Positions 55,742 to 63,970 are shown, numbered from the stretch's first letter. The stretch: 64,000 nucleotides of DNA from Magnetospirillum sp. 15-1 (GCF_900184795.1 NZ_FXXN01000023.1:17054-81053), one strand, 5' to 3'. Made by a program: numbers and translations. Notes: generated by a model not told the origin, from the sequence alone.

Positions 55742-55816
55742 GCGCGGATCCGAACTTAATCTCCTCGGTCCGCGCACAGAAGGGCCGACCCTCCCCCGGG
55801 GGTCGGCCCATTTTCT
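55742..55816 (+). ncRNA. Candidate small RNA 3' end: two hairpins and a T-run without an ORF
   Basis: Hairpin 1 pairs GCGCGGATCCGA (55742-55753) with TCGGTCCGCGC (55765-55775), with one bulge. Hairpin 2 pairs GGGCCGACCC (55782-55791) with its complement (55800-55809), followed by ATTTTCTT. The preceding gene already has its own terminator 120 bases upstream, so a separate short transcript starting between about 55620 and 55740 would explain this second one. The 5' end is not defined and no strong promoter was seen. It could instead be only a back-up terminator. Confidence 0.35.
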
Positions 55817-55828
55817 TGTATCCGGCCG

Positions 55829-55866
55829 ACAATAAGAAAAGACCCCAGCCCAGGTGGGTTGGGGTC
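55829..55866 (-). terminator. Terminator of the 59-residue minus-strand gene
   Basis: Read on the minus strand, a 12-bp stem with one mismatch (55855-55866 with 55841-55852) is followed by CTTTTCTTATT. It lies 28 bp after the stop at 55894. Confidence 0.8.
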
Positions 55867-55893
55867 CAGGAGGGAGGAGAGTCCCCGCCGGTC

Positions 55894-56073
55894 TCAGGCG
55901 GCTTGGCGAGAGTGCCGTTCGGCGATGGGAGCCAGGATACCGACCATTCCCGGATAGAGTGCAATCAGCCGTTGCGCCTCCTCCCTGGCCAGGTCGCGGT
56001 CAACGGTCTCGTCGTTGGCCTCGGCGTCCAGATGAGCCAGCAAGGCGCGGACGTCACCCCACCGAAATGTCAT
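55894..56073 (-). CDS. Small protein of unknown function (59 residues)
   Basis: A 59-residue acidic protein starting MTFRWGDVRALLAHLDAEA and ending APIAERHSRQAA. It seems all-helical and soluble. ATG 56073 has GGGAGG 6 bases upstream, and a clean terminator follows, both of which support a real gene. The frame is open upstream to 56139, but that part is Gly/Arg/Pro-rich and not protein-like. I know no family. Confidence 0.6.
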   Translation of the reverse strand: MTFRWGDVRALLAHLDAEANDETVDRDLAREEAQRLIALYPGMVGILAPIAERHSRQAA

Positions 56074-56309
56074 GGTCCCCCTCCCCGTCACTCTTCCACC
56101 CGGCCATCCTAGCACCGGGCCGTGGCAGGGCCGCCCCACATCTCGTATCGAATTTCCATCTTTTATGATGAAAGTCTGTTACTCCGTGCAGCCCGGCGGA
56201 TAAAATGCACGGGATGTGGTCTTGCGCCCGGAGCCCCCTATCCCGTGAGTAGATTAACATCACACATCATTACATCTGGAGCTCTGGCCGTCATGATGGG
56301 GAAATCGAG

Positions 56310-56795
56310 ATGAGCGGGCGGATATCGCTCCGTGCCGGCTTCAACCGCTGGCGCCAGATCAGGGCGTTTCTCGTCATGCTTTGCGTCATGCCGGTCCTGG
56401 TATTCCTGGCGGTGGCGCTGATCGGCTCGAAGCTGGGGGCCATGGGCAATCCGCACAACGGAGGGTTCCTGGTGGTCCTGGTGATCACCACCTTGCTGCC
56501 GGCAATCGCCAGCCTGTCTTTCCTCCGCCGGGCATTTCGGACCGGAGACGCTCTGAGAATCGACGATGACGGCCTGTATCTCCGAAACGTCGGACGGACC
56601 ATTCCCTGGCCGGATATCCGCAAGCTGAGCGGCAAGCGGGTGGCTTCGTCGGACGGCTCCGTCAGCGCCTACGCCGTGCTCTATGCCGATGGGACGGCGG
56701 AAAAGGAAACGCAGATCAACGTCCCCGACCTGGCGGTCGACCGCCGGCGTCTGCAAAGCGCCCTGGAGGATCGTCTGGGTCCCCTCACCGGCTGA
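56310..56795 (+). CDS. Membrane protein with two helices and a PH-like C-terminal domain
   Basis: A 161-residue protein. Two helices (about 18-40 and 52-72) are separated by a short loop (GSKLGAMGNPHNGGF). The C-terminal 85 residues (GDALRIDDDGLYLRNVG, RTIPWPDIRKLSGKRV, then YADGTAEKETQINVPDL) have the beta-strand pattern of bacterial PH-like domains, in which a residue-conserved W follows a strand. Function is unknown. ATG 56310 has GGGGAAA 6 bases upstream. It converges on the binding-protein gene. Confidence 0.7.
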   Translation: MSGRISLRAGFNRWRQIRAFLVMLCVMPVLVFLAVALIGSKLGAMGNPHNGGFLVVLVITTLLPAIASLSFLRRAFRTGDALRIDDDGLYLRNVGRTIPWPDIRKLSGKRVASSDGSVSAYAVLYADGTAEKETQINVPDLAVDRRRLQSALEDRLGPLTG

Positions 56796-56802
56796 GAGAG
56801 GG

Positions 56803-57561
56803 CTACCGCACGCCCTTTTCGGCACCGGTGCGGGCGATGATATCGGCCACCAGCTTGCCGTTCTTGCCCAGCCATTCGTCGAATTCGGCGATCAGCTCGG
56901 GCGCCTTGACCGAGGACAGACGGTAGCTGTCGGCCACATGGGGCAGATTGGGGGCGAAGGCCAGGGTTCCCGCCAGGCCGGGAATGGAATCGGCGGTGTT
57001 CAGGGCGACCGCCACGTTGCCGTAGGCGCCGTCGATGCGCTTGGTCTGCACCTGCCGCAGCAAGGGCTCGAAGGAGGAGTTCTCCTTGAGCTCCACCGAC
57101 CCGGTTCGCAGACGCTCCCCCCAGGCGAAAGGAGTGAAGCCGGCGATGGTACCCAGGCTGTGGACCGCTTCCGGCCCTTCCGGCATGGCCTCGCGGCGGA
57201 CGATGGTTCCGTCGATATAGTTGATCACCGGCTTGGAAAAGGCGGTGGCCCGCCCCTGGCGCAAGGCCGGCTGCCAATCGGGCGAATCCGGGAATTTCAG
57301 ATCGATGCCGCCGTGATTCAGCTCGGCATAAAGCCGTTTGATCGGCAGGGCCTGGAAGGTCAGCCGATGGCCCTGGGCCGCGGCGAAGGCGTCCAGGATA
57401 TCCCGCGCCGCGCCGCGGAACTGCCCGTCGCGCATGCCGTAGACCGGGGAGTAGTCGATGGCCTCGACCCCGACCACCAGGTCGCGGGCCAGTCCCGGCA
57501 CGCTCACCAGGCATAACAGGCTCGCCGCGACGATGCCGCCTCTTACCGATCCCAACCACAT
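56803..57561 (-). CDS. Periplasmic solute-binding protein, family 3 type
   Basis: A 252-residue exported protein. Signal peptide residues 1-24 (GGIVAASLLCLVSVPGLA) precede a binding fold with DLVVGVEAIDYSPVYGMRDGQFRGAARDILDAFA, which has the Y-P-V-Y-G pattern of ligand-contact loops in amino-acid binding proteins, and a later KRIDGAYGNVAVAL segment. No ABC permease or ATPase is adjacent, so it is an orphan binding protein or a sensor partner. ATG 57561 has GGGGAG 8 bases upstream. It is divergent from the thioredoxin gene, with an FNR-type box between. Confidence 0.8.
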   Translation of the reverse strand: MWLGSVRGGIVAASLLCLVSVPGLARDLVVGVEAIDYSPVYGMRDGQFRGAARDILDAFAAAQGHRLTFQALPIKRLYAELNHGGIDLKFPDSPDWQPALRQGRATAFSKPVINYIDGTIVRREAMPEGPEAVHSLGTIAGFTPFAWGERLRTGSVELKENSSFEPLLRQVQTKRIDGAYGNVAVALNTADSIPGLAGTLAFAPNLPHVADSYRLSSVKAPELIAEFDEWLGKNGKLVADIIARTGAEKGVR

Positions 57562-57620
57562 AAACGTCACTCCCCAATAGCGCGCCCGAATTGAAGCACG
57601 CCGCTCCAACGTGATCAACA

Positions 57621-57653
57621 GTGACGAAACGTCACTTCCTTGACCGTTGTCAA
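57621..57653. promoter_or_regulatory. Palindrome plus FNR/FixK-type box in a divergent promoter
   Basis: A perfect 15-bp palindrome GTGACG-AAA-CGTCAC (57621-57635) is followed at 57640-57653 by TTGAC-CGTT-GTCAA, the same box type as upstream of napF. AAACGTCACT also recurs at 57562-57571, beside the binding-protein start codon. The region serves the binding protein (minus) and the TlpA-like gene (plus). Confidence 0.5.
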
Positions 57654-57714
57654 CGTCCTGTCAATGGAGCGACACTAAGGTCCGCCGGACCGAGCGCAAG
57701 GAAACGAAGAGGCC

Positions 57715-58185
57715 ATGGTGAAACGGATTGTCGCGGCGCTGCTGATTCTGCTGGCCCAGGCACCATCCGCTTCGGCCGATCCCCGCCCCTTCATGCGCGG
57801 ATCGTGGCAGAGCCTGCTCCAGGCCCATGCCGGCCGGCCGCTGGTCGTGCACTTCTGGTCGCTGACCTGCGCCCCCTGCCTCGCCGAACTGCCGCAATGG
57901 CGCGACACCGTCAAAGGCGGCGGCATGGACTTCGTCCTGGTCTCGACCGATCCGCCCGAGGACAACGCCAAGGTGGAACGCACCTTGAAGCGGGCCGGTC
58001 TGGACAAGACGGAAAGCTGGAGCTTCGCGGATTCCTTCGTCGAGAAGCTCCGCTTCGAGATCGACCGCACATGGCGGGGCGAATTGCCCATGACCATGCT
58101 GGTCTCGGCCTCCGGCGAGCGTGACGCCCGCACCGGAACCGTCAGCCGCCAGGATATCGAGTCCTGGCTGGCCCACGCGCGCTGA
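57715..58185 (+). CDS. TlpA-like periplasmic thioredoxin
   Basis: A 156-residue thioredoxin-fold protein with a signal peptide or anchor (residues 3-20, RIVAALLILLAQAPSASA). The redox motif is CAPC in HFWSLTCAPCLAELP. VLVSTDPPEDNAKV, and the cis-proline in GELPMTML are typical of the TlpA/ResA branch, which keeps periplasmic cysteines reduced for cytochrome c assembly or handles peroxides. ATG 57715 is used, with AAGAGG close upstream. It may be turned on at low oxygen through the FNR-type box. Confidence 0.88.
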   Translation: MVKRIVAALLILLAQAPSASADPRPFMRGSWQSLLQAHAGRPLVVHFWSLTCAPCLAELPQWRDTVKGGGMDFVLVSTDPPEDNAKVERTLKRAGLDKTESWSFADSFVEKLRFEIDRTWRGELPMTMLVSASGERDARTGTVSRQDIESWLAHAR

Positions 58186-58425
58186 TCAGTTCTTGCGACG
58201 CCAGCCGGCGACGAAAGTGTCGACGTCGCTGATGCCGATATCCTTCAGCTCGCGATGATCCAGCCCGACCAGCTCGTCGCGCAGACGGGCGCGCTCGAAA
58301 TGCAGGGCCAGGGGAGCGACGATCCGGCTGTCCAGGAAATCGGCGGCCAGGCCCAGAAGGGTGCGGCCATGGCCCTCGGCGGACGAGTGGGGAGCGCAGG
58401 GACGGACGGTGGGGGAAAGCGACAT
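58186..58425 (-). CDS. DUF1127 small protein
   Basis: A 79-residue protein whose C terminus carries the DUF1127 helix pattern (ARLRDELVGLDHRELKDIGISDVDT). Family members of this size often bind RNA or regulators in alphaproteobacteria and act in phosphate or stress metabolism, but no role can be assigned here. ATG 58425 has GGAAG 6 bases upstream. Its stop abuts the stop of the thioredoxin gene (58185/58186), so the two genes converge without a gap. Confidence 0.82.
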   Translation of the reverse strand: MSLSPTVRPCAPHSSAEGHGRTLLGLAADFLDSRIVAPLALHFERARLRDELVGLDHRELKDIGISDVDTFVAGWRRKN

Positions 58426-58587
58426 GGCGAACTTCCATTTCTTGAATAACACCAACAAACATATGGAGCTTTGGTGCGTCGCAACAATCGCCGGGATTGC
58501 ATGGGCCCATGTCCAGGACGCGGGGGTGGATGACAGCCGGGCCGGCAGGCGATAGGCTGTGCCTCCACCACCAGCCAGGAGCGGACC

Positions 58588-59055
58588 ATGAGCGGACCCA
58601 TCAGCCAACGCCTGAAGCAGTTGGGCATCGAACTGCCTACCCCGCCGGCCGCCGTGGCCAATTACGTTCCCTTCGTGATGACCGGCAATCTGCTGTTCGT
58701 CTCCGGCCAGTTGCCGCTGGAGAACGGCAAGCTGGCCGTCACCGGCAAGCTGGGCGACGGCGTCGCCCTCGAGGACGGGGTCCGGGCCGCCCGCCTGTGC
58801 GCCATCAATCTGCTGGCCCAGGTCCGGGCCGCCGCCGGGGGTGATCTCGAACGCATCCGCCGGCTGGTCAGGCTGACCGCCTTCGTGGCCAGCGCCCCCG
58901 CCTTCACCGATCAGCCCAAGGTGATCAACGGCGCCTCGGACCTGATGGTCGAAGTCCTGGGCGAAGCCGGCCGCCACGCCCGTGTCGCCGTGGGCGCGCC
59001 GTCCCTGCCGCTGGATGCGGCGGTGGAGATCGAGGGAATATTCGAGCTGAGCTGA
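58588..59055 (+). CDS. RidA/YjgF-family protein
   Basis: A 155-residue member of the YjgF/YER057c/UK114 family, longer than RidA (128 residues) and closer to the branch with an N-terminal extension (MSGPISQRLKQLGIELPTPPAAVANYVPFV). The GQLPL segment, RLVRLTAFVAS and the final RVAVGAPSLPLDAAVEIEGI block are clear; the arginine in the ARVAVG segment binds carboxylates in active members. RidA removes reactive enamines, but this branch is poorly characterised. It converges on the GGDEF gene. Confidence 0.88.
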   Translation: MSGPISQRLKQLGIELPTPPAAVANYVPFVMTGNLLFVSGQLPLENGKLAVTGKLGDGVALEDGVRAARLCAINLLAQVRAAAGGDLERIRRLVRLTAFVASAPAFTDQPKVINGASDLMVEVLGEAGRHARVAVGAPSLPLDAAVEIEGIFELS

Positions 59056-59064
59056 ACCGCCCGG

Positions 59065-60258
59065 TCAGGCGACCGCCGAAGTGGCGGTCTCCGCCAGCAC
59101 CACGTCGCCGCAGCCGATCACCCGGTCCTTGCCGGATTGCTTGGCGGCGTACATGCGGTGATCGGCACGCTCCACCAGTTCGTTCCAGTTCTCGGTGCCG
59201 TCGGCAAGCCGCTCGGCCACTCCGATGGAGGCGGTCAGCGGCCGCCCGTCGGGACGCATGCCGAGCCCCGCCGAGCGCAGGCGGGCGACGGCGATGGCGG
59301 CACCGGCCGGATCGGTATTGGGCATCACCGCCAGGAATTCCTCGCCACCCCAGCGGATCAGGATATCGCCGCGGCGCAGGACCTTGCGCAGGGAGGCCGA
59401 GGCGGTGCGCAGGGCGTTGTCGCCCTCCTCGTGGCCGTACTTGTCATTGATGGACTTGAAGTTGTCCAGATCGACGAAGGCCAGGGACAGCGGAATCTTG
59501 GACCGTATGGCGGTGACGAATTGCTGGACCAGCATTTCCTCGCCCACCCGGCGGTTATAGGCCCGCGTCAGGCCGTCATGGGACGACTGGTCGACCAGTT
59601 GGCTCATGAAGTGCAGTTGGCTCATGCCCGACAGGGTCGCCACCATGGCCAGCAGCAGCAGCAGCCACTGGGCGCCCAGGTGGGAGGCGAAGGGCAGCAG
59701 TTGGTAGCCCAGCACCCCGGTCAGAAAATAGGCCCCCACCAGCGGCAGCCCCAGCAGGGCGCCTTCCAGGGCGGTGATGGGAAACACCGACAGCCCCGCC
59801 ACCATGACGAAGGGCAGGAAGGCGTAACCGGCGGCGATCACCTGCTGCGCCGGATCGTTGATGGCGAACTGGGCCAGCAGCGGATGGCTGATCAGGAAGA
59901 ATACCGTGGGAATGGTCAAGAGCCACACCAGCCCCCAGCGGGCCACCGCCACGCTGTCGGAGCCGCGATAGGAGAGCGCCAGCAGCACGAAGGCGATGGA
60001 GGCCATGACGCGCAGCGCCGCCAGATACATGGCCAGCGTCGTCTCGAAGATGATCAGGTCGACGGGAATCCACAGCGGCGTCAGCACGGCGAAGGTCGCC
60101 GCCACCAGACGAACGCGCGACAGGATCAGCAGCGAACGCCGACGTTGGACAAAGGCCGACTGACGGGTCGGCAGGAACAGGTCGAAGATTTCCGACATCG
60201 TCATTCCGGAGAAAACGATGGCGAGGACCTTCTTTATAACGGCTTTCAAAACAAGCAC
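59065..60258 (-). CDS. Membrane diguanylate cyclase (GGDEF)
   Basis: A 397-residue membrane protein with six helices (about residues 45-210) forming a MASE-like N-terminal sensor, then a GGDEF domain (about 225-385) with the active signature GGEEF and an intact DLDNFKSINDKYGHEEGD block. It should make c-di-GMP. No RxxD I-site was evident before GGEEF. GTG 60258 is chosen because GGAAG lies 7 bases upstream, although ATGs at 60204 and 60198 are possible. With the EAL protein at 15039 it is one of two c-di-GMP genes in the window. Confidence 0.88.
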   Translation of the reverse strand: MLVLKAVIKKVLAIVFSGMTMSEIFDLFLPTRQSAFVQRRRSLLILSRVRLVAATFAVLTPLWIPVDLIIFETTLAMYLAALRVMASIAFVLLALSYRGSDSVAVARWGLVWLLTIPTVFFLISHPLLAQFAINDPAQQVIAAGYAFLPFVMVAGLSVFPITALEGALLGLPLVGAYFLTGVLGYQLLPFASHLGAQWLLLLLAMVATLSGMSQLHFMSQLVDQSSHDGLTRAYNRRVGEEMLVQQFVTAIRSKIPLSLAFVDLDNFKSINDKYGHEEGDNALRTASASLRKVLRRGDILIRWGGEEFLAVMPNTDPAGAAIAVARLRSAGLGMRPDGRPLTASIGVAERLADGTENWNELVERADHRMYAAKQSGKDRVIGCGDVVLAETATSAVA

Positions 60259-60420
60259 GTCGCTGCTTCCTTATGCCCTCTGCGGACCTGGGCTGACGGT
60301 AATGCGGGACTGGAATCGTTGCAAGGAAAACTACCACCTTGGGGTACCTCTCGGGTGGGCATGGAACCATGCTTTCGTTTGATGCCCACCTCTCATCTGT
60401 CGATTGACGTGCCCCGGGTT

Positions 60421-60444
60421 AATTCGGTATTACGATACCAAATT
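60421..60444. promoter_or_regulatory. 24-bp palindromic operator upstream of the paa genes
   Basis: Arms AATTCGGTAT and ATACCAAATT pair at nine of ten positions around TACG. It ends 30 bases before the paaI start codon, a place typical of TetR-type operators. In many bacteria phenylacetate genes are repressed by PaaR or PaaX, but this sequence is not identified with either. Confidence 0.5.
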
Positions 60445-60473
60445 GGGCGACAGGCCCGCCGGAGTGAAACACG

Positions 60474-60929
60474 ATGCCCCACAGGGCGACCGAAGAGACC
60501 CAGCGTCAGGCGCTGGCCGAGCGAGTGGGCGCGGCTTTCAGCGAACGCGACAGCGCGTCCCGCCTCCTGGGAATCGAGCTGGACGAAATTCGTCCCGGCT
60601 TCGCCCGCCTGTCCATGACGGTGACCGGCGACATGCTGAACGGCGTCGGCATCTGCCACGGCGGCCTCACCTACACCCTGGCCGACACCGCCTTCGCCTA
60701 TGCCTGCAATTCCTATAACCGGGTGGCGGTAGCGCTGTCTTGCACCGTCACCTACCCGGCCGCCGGCCGCCAGGGCGACCGTCTTATCGCCGAATGCCGC
60801 GAAATTCACCGCAAGGGCCGCAACGGCACCTACGACTGCACCGTCACCACCCAGAGCGGCGAGGTGATCGCCCTGTTCCGCGGCCAATGCCGTATCCTCG
60901 AAGGCCATATCGTCGAAGGAAACCCATAG
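60474..60929 (+). CDS. paaI: Hydroxyphenylacetyl-CoA thioesterase PaaI
   Basis: A 151-residue hot-dog-fold thioesterase. The block GVGICHGGLTYTLADTAFAYACN is the PaaI signature, with the catalytic Asp in LADTAFA. It relieves CoA trapping in phenylacetate breakdown by hydrolysing hydroxyphenylacetyl-CoA. ATG 60474 has GGAG 9 bases upstream. The stop abuts the start of the thiolase gene. Confidence 0.92.
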   Translation: MPHRATEETQRQALAERVGAAFSERDSASRLLGIELDEIRPGFARLSMTVTGDMLNGVGICHGGLTYTLADTAFAYACNSYNRVAVALSCTVTYPAAGRQGDRLIAECREIHRKGRNGTYDCTVTTQSGEVIALFRGQCRILEGHIVEGNP

Positions 60930-62132
60930 ATGACCGAAGCGCTGATCTGCGACTACACCCGCACCCCCGTCGGCCGCTACGGCGGCGTCCTGGCCGGCGT
61001 GCGGACCGACGATCTGGCCGCCCACCCCATCAGGGCGCTGATGGCCCGCCATGCCGGGCTGGACTGGAGCCGGGTGGACGAGGTGGCCTATGGCTGCGCC
61101 AACCAGGCGGGCGAGGACAACCGCAACGTCGCCCGCATGGCGGCCCTGCTGGCCGGCCTGCCCTACAGCGTCGGCGGCACCACCCTCAACCGTCTGTGCG
61201 GCTCGGGCATGGACGCCCTGGGCTATGCGGCGCGCGCCATCATGACCGGCGAGGCCGAGCTGATGATCGCCGGCGGCGTGGAAAGCATGAGCCGGGCGCC
61301 CTTCGTCATGAACAAGGCCGACAGCGCCTTTTCCCGCGACGCCCGCATCTACGACACCACCATCGGCTGGCGCTTCGTCAATGCCCTGATGGAAAAGCAG
61401 TACGGCATCGATTCCATGCCGGAAACCGCCGAGAACGTGGCCGAGCAGTTCAAGATCGACCGCGCCGACCAGGATGCCTTCGCGGCCCGCTCCCAGGCCA
61501 AGGCCTCGGCGGCGCAGAAGAACGGCCGTCTGGGCCAGGAGATTTCCCCCGTCACCCTGCCCGCCCGCAAGGGCGATCCGGTGGTGGTCAGCCAGGACGA
61601 GCACCCGCGCGAAACCACCATCGAGTCCCTGGCCAAGCTGAAGGCGCCGTTCCGGGCCGGCGGCTCCATCACCGCCGGCAATGCCAGCGGCGTCAATGAC
61701 GGCGCCGCCGCCCTGCTGATCGCCTCGCCGGCCGCCGCCAAGGCCCATGGCCTCACCCCCATCGCCCGCATCCTGGGCATGGCCACCGCCGGGGTGGAGC
61801 CGCGCATCATGGGCATCGGCCCGGTGCCGGCCACCCAAAAGCTGCTGGCCCGCCTGGGCCTGACCCTGGCCGACATGGACGTCATCGAGTTCAACGAGGC
61901 CTTCGCCGCCCAGGCCCTGGCCTGCACCCGCCAACTGGGTCTGGCCGACGACGACCAGCGCGTCAATCCCAATGGCGGCGCCATCGCGCTCGGCCATCCG
62001 CTCGGCATGACCGGAGCGCGCATCGTCGGCACCGCCGCGCTGCAATTGGCCCAGACCGGCGGCCGCCGGGCGCTGGCCTCCATGTGTATCGGCGTCGGCC
62101 AGGGCATCGCCATGGTCGTCGAGAGAGTTTAA
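60930..62132 (+). CDS. paaJ: Acetyl-CoA acyltransferase (3-oxoadipyl-CoA thiolase, PaaJ/PcaF type)
   Basis: A 400-residue thiolase. The acylation cysteine is in NRLCGSGMDAL (near residue 90). The histidine lies in GGAIALGHPLGMTG and the second cysteine in MCIGVGQG. In phenylacetate degradation PaaJ cleaves both 3-oxo-5,6-dehydrosuberyl-CoA and 3-oxoadipyl-CoA. The place between paaI and paaK supports this over general fatty-acid thiolases; pcaF of protocatechuate breakdown is the closest alternative. ATG 60930 immediately follows the paaI stop. Confidence 0.9.
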   Translation: MTEALICDYTRTPVGRYGGVLAGVRTDDLAAHPIRALMARHAGLDWSRVDEVAYGCANQAGEDNRNVARMAALLAGLPYSVGGTTLNRLCGSGMDALGYAARAIMTGEAELMIAGGVESMSRAPFVMNKADSAFSRDARIYDTTIGWRFVNALMEKQYGIDSMPETAENVAEQFKIDRADQDAFAARSQAKASAAQKNGRLGQEISPVTLPARKGDPVVVSQDEHPRETTIESLAKLKAPFRAGGSITAGNASGVNDGAAALLIASPAAAKAHGLTPIARILGMATAGVEPRIMGIGPVPATQKLLARLGLTLADMDVIEFNEAFAAQALACTRQLGLADDDQRVNPNGGAIALGHPLGMTGARIVGTAALQLAQTGGRRALASMCIGVGQGIAMVVERV

Positions 62133-62191
62133 CCTGCAACTGTCCTGGCGAAGGCCCCGGTAGAGGGCCTCGCCGCTTCGGGAGGGTACCT

Positions 62192-63520
62192 ATGTCCAAG
62201 TCCGCTCATCGTCGCGTTCCCACGCCCAAGGAACTGCTCGATCCCATCGAATTCGCCAGCCGCGACCAGATCACCGCTCTGCAGACCGAGCGCATGAAGT
62301 GGTCGCTGACCCATGCCTACAACAACGTCGAGCACTACCGGAAGAAGTGCCAGGAGAAGGGTGTCCATCCCGACGACTTCAAGGACCTGAAGGACTTGGC
62401 CAAGTTCCCCTTCACCACCAAGTCCGACCTGCGCGACACCTACCCCTTCGGCATGTTCGCCGTGCCCATGGACGAGGTGGTGCGCGTCCACGCCAGCTCG
62501 GGCACCACCGGCAAGCCCACCGTGGTCGGCTACACCCAGAACGACATCAACATGTGGGCCAATGTCATGGCGCGGTCCATCCGCGCCGCCGGCGGACGCC
62601 GCCAGGACAAGTGCCACATCTCCTACGGCTACGGCCTGTTCACCGGCGGCCTGGGCGCCCATTACGGCGCCGAGCGCCTGGGCTGCACCGTCATCCCCAT
62701 GTCGGGCGGCCAGACGGAAAAGCAGATCCAGCTGATCATGGACTTCAAGCCCGAGATCATCATGGTGACCCCCAGCTACATGCTGGCCATCGCCGACGAG
62801 ATGGACCGCATGGGCATCGACACCAAGACCTGCCCGCTGCAGGTCGGCATCTTCGGCGCCGAGCCGTGGACCGGCGCCATGCGCGAAGAGATTGAGGCCC
62901 GTATGGGCATCGAGGCGGTGGACATCTACGGCCTGTCGGAAGTGATCGGCCCCGGCGTCGCCTGCGAATGCGTCGAGACCAAGGACGGCCTGCACCTGTG
63001 GGAAGACCACTTCTACCCGGAGATCATCGACCCGCATACCGGCGAGGTGCTGCCCGACGGCTCCATGGGCGAGCTGGTGTTCACCAGCCTGACCAAGGAG
63101 GCGCTGCCCATCATCCGCTACCGCACCCGCGACCTTACCCAGTTGCTGCCGGGCACCGCGCGGTCCATGCGGCGCATGGGCAAGATCACCGGCCGGTCGG
63201 ACGACATGCTAATCATCCGCGGCGTCAACGTCTTCCCGACCCAGGTCGAAGAACTGATCCTCAAGGATTACCGCCTCGCCCCCCACTACCAGTTGGAAGT
63301 CACCCGCGACGGCCACCTGGACTCGGTGGCGGTCAACGTGGAGATGCGCGCCGACCAGCCCTTCGACGACAGCGCGCTGGCCGCCGCCGCCAAGGACCTG
63401 CAGCACCACATCAAGTCCTATATCGGCATCAGCACCAAGGTGAACGTCCTGGCGCCCAATTCCATCGAGCGCTCCATGGGCAAGGCCCGGCGGGTGATCG
63501 ACAAGCGCCCGAAGGCCTAA
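62192..63520 (+). CDS. paaK: Phenylacetate-CoA ligase
   Basis: A 442-residue AMP-forming ligase that activates phenylacetate. Signatures are ASSGTTGKPTVVGYT (phosphate loop), FGAEPWTGAMREEIE, YGLSEVIGPGVACEC and the C-terminal GRSDDMLIIRGVNVFPTQVE, which is typical of PaaK. The conserved lysine is near SMGKARRVIDK. ATG 62192 has GGAGGG 6 bases upstream; the open frame starts earlier. The ring oxygenase paaABCDE and the remaining paa genes are not in the window. Confidence 0.95.
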   Translation: MSKSAHRRVPTPKELLDPIEFASRDQITALQTERMKWSLTHAYNNVEHYRKKCQEKGVHPDDFKDLKDLAKFPFTTKSDLRDTYPFGMFAVPMDEVVRVHASSGTTGKPTVVGYTQNDINMWANVMARSIRAAGGRRQDKCHISYGYGLFTGGLGAHYGAERLGCTVIPMSGGQTEKQIQLIMDFKPEIIMVTPSYMLAIADEMDRMGIDTKTCPLQVGIFGAEPWTGAMREEIEARMGIEAVDIYGLSEVIGPGVACECVETKDGLHLWEDHFYPEIIDPHTGEVLPDGSMGELVFTSLTKEALPIIRYRTRDLTQLLPGTARSMRRMGKITGRSDDMLIIRGVNVFPTQVEELILKDYRLAPHYQLEVTRDGHLDSVAVNVEMRADQPFDDSALAAAAKDLQHHIKSYIGISTKVNVLAPNSIERSMGKARRVIDKRPKA

Positions 63521-63527
63521 CACCGCC

Positions 63528-63920
63528 TTACTCCCCCTCCCCCAACTCGGTTGGGGGAGGGTCGGGGTGGGGGCCCCTCTCCCGCAGCGCCTCCAGAATC
63601 CGTAAGAGAACGCCCTCGCCGTTCCCCAGTATCTCGTTGTTCCAGAACCGCAGCACTCGCCAGCCGGCCGCCTCGAGATACGCCGTCCGATCAACGTCGC
63701 GAGTACTGCCGTCATGCTGGCCGCCATCGGCCTCGATAGCCAGCCGGGCCGCGATGCAGGCAAAATCCAGGATATAGGGGTCGACGGGATGCTGGCGGCG
63801 AAAACGCCAGCCGGCCAAGGGCTCGCGCCGCAACAGCCGCCAGAGACGCCTCTCCGCTTCGGTGGGGTCGGAGCGCAGGGCGCGGGCGCGGCGGGTCAGG
63901 GAGCGTCTCACCTTGGCCAT
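63528..63920 (-). CDS. DUF559 endonuclease-domain protein
   Basis: A 130-residue protein of the DUF559 family, which has a very short patch repair-like/PD-(D/E)XK-type nuclease fold. Visible are SDPTEAERRLWRLLR, GWRFRRQHPVDPYILDFACIAARLAIEADGGQH, and RTAYLEAAGWRVLRFWNNEI. The acidic D-F-x(n)-E-A-D-G arrangement suggests a nuclease core. The last about 15 residues (ERGPHPDPPPTELGEGE) are encoded by the flanking palindromic repeat. ATG 63920 is used; the open frame to 63989 is repeat-derived. Family members are often near mobile or phage genes, and its context here looks mobile. Confidence 0.9.
   Translation of the reverse strand: MAKVRRSLTRRARALRSDPTEAERRLWRLLRREPLAGWRFRRQHPVDPYILDFACIAARLAIEADGGQHDGSTRDVDRTAYLEAAGWRVLRFWNNEILGNGEGVLLRILEALRERGPHPDPPPTELGEGE
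63535..63575 (+). repeat. GC-rich palindromic repeat, copy 1
   Basis: A perfect 12-bp stem CCCTCCCCCAAC / GTTGGGGGAGGG with a 3-base loop (63535-63561), followed by TCGGGGTGGGGGCC (63562-63575). It overlaps the 3' end of the DUF559 gene. Confidence 0.8.
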
Positions 63921-63929
63921 CGTTGCTCC

Positions 63930-63970
63930 GGCCCCCACCCCGGCCCTCCCCCAGCAGAGCCGGGGGAGGG
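63930..63970 (-). repeat. GC-rich palindromic repeat, copy 2, inverted
   Basis: GGCCCCCACCCCGG (63930-63943) then a 9-bp stem CCCTCCCCC / GGGGGAGGG (63944-63970). It is the same composite as copy 1 in opposite orientation, lying just upstream of the DUF559 start. A further copy begins at 63989 (CTCCCCCTCCCC) and runs out of the window. Confidence 0.75.

Larger units (their letters stand above)
55559..55893. other. 335-bp intergenic region holding three terminator-type hairpins
   Basis: No protein gene is convincing here. It contains, in order, a terminator for the 72-residue protein (55589-55620), an AT-richer stretch (55613-55740), two stacked hairpins with a T-run (55742-55816) that could end a small RNA, and a minus-strand terminator (55829-55866). 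Confidence 0.6.
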
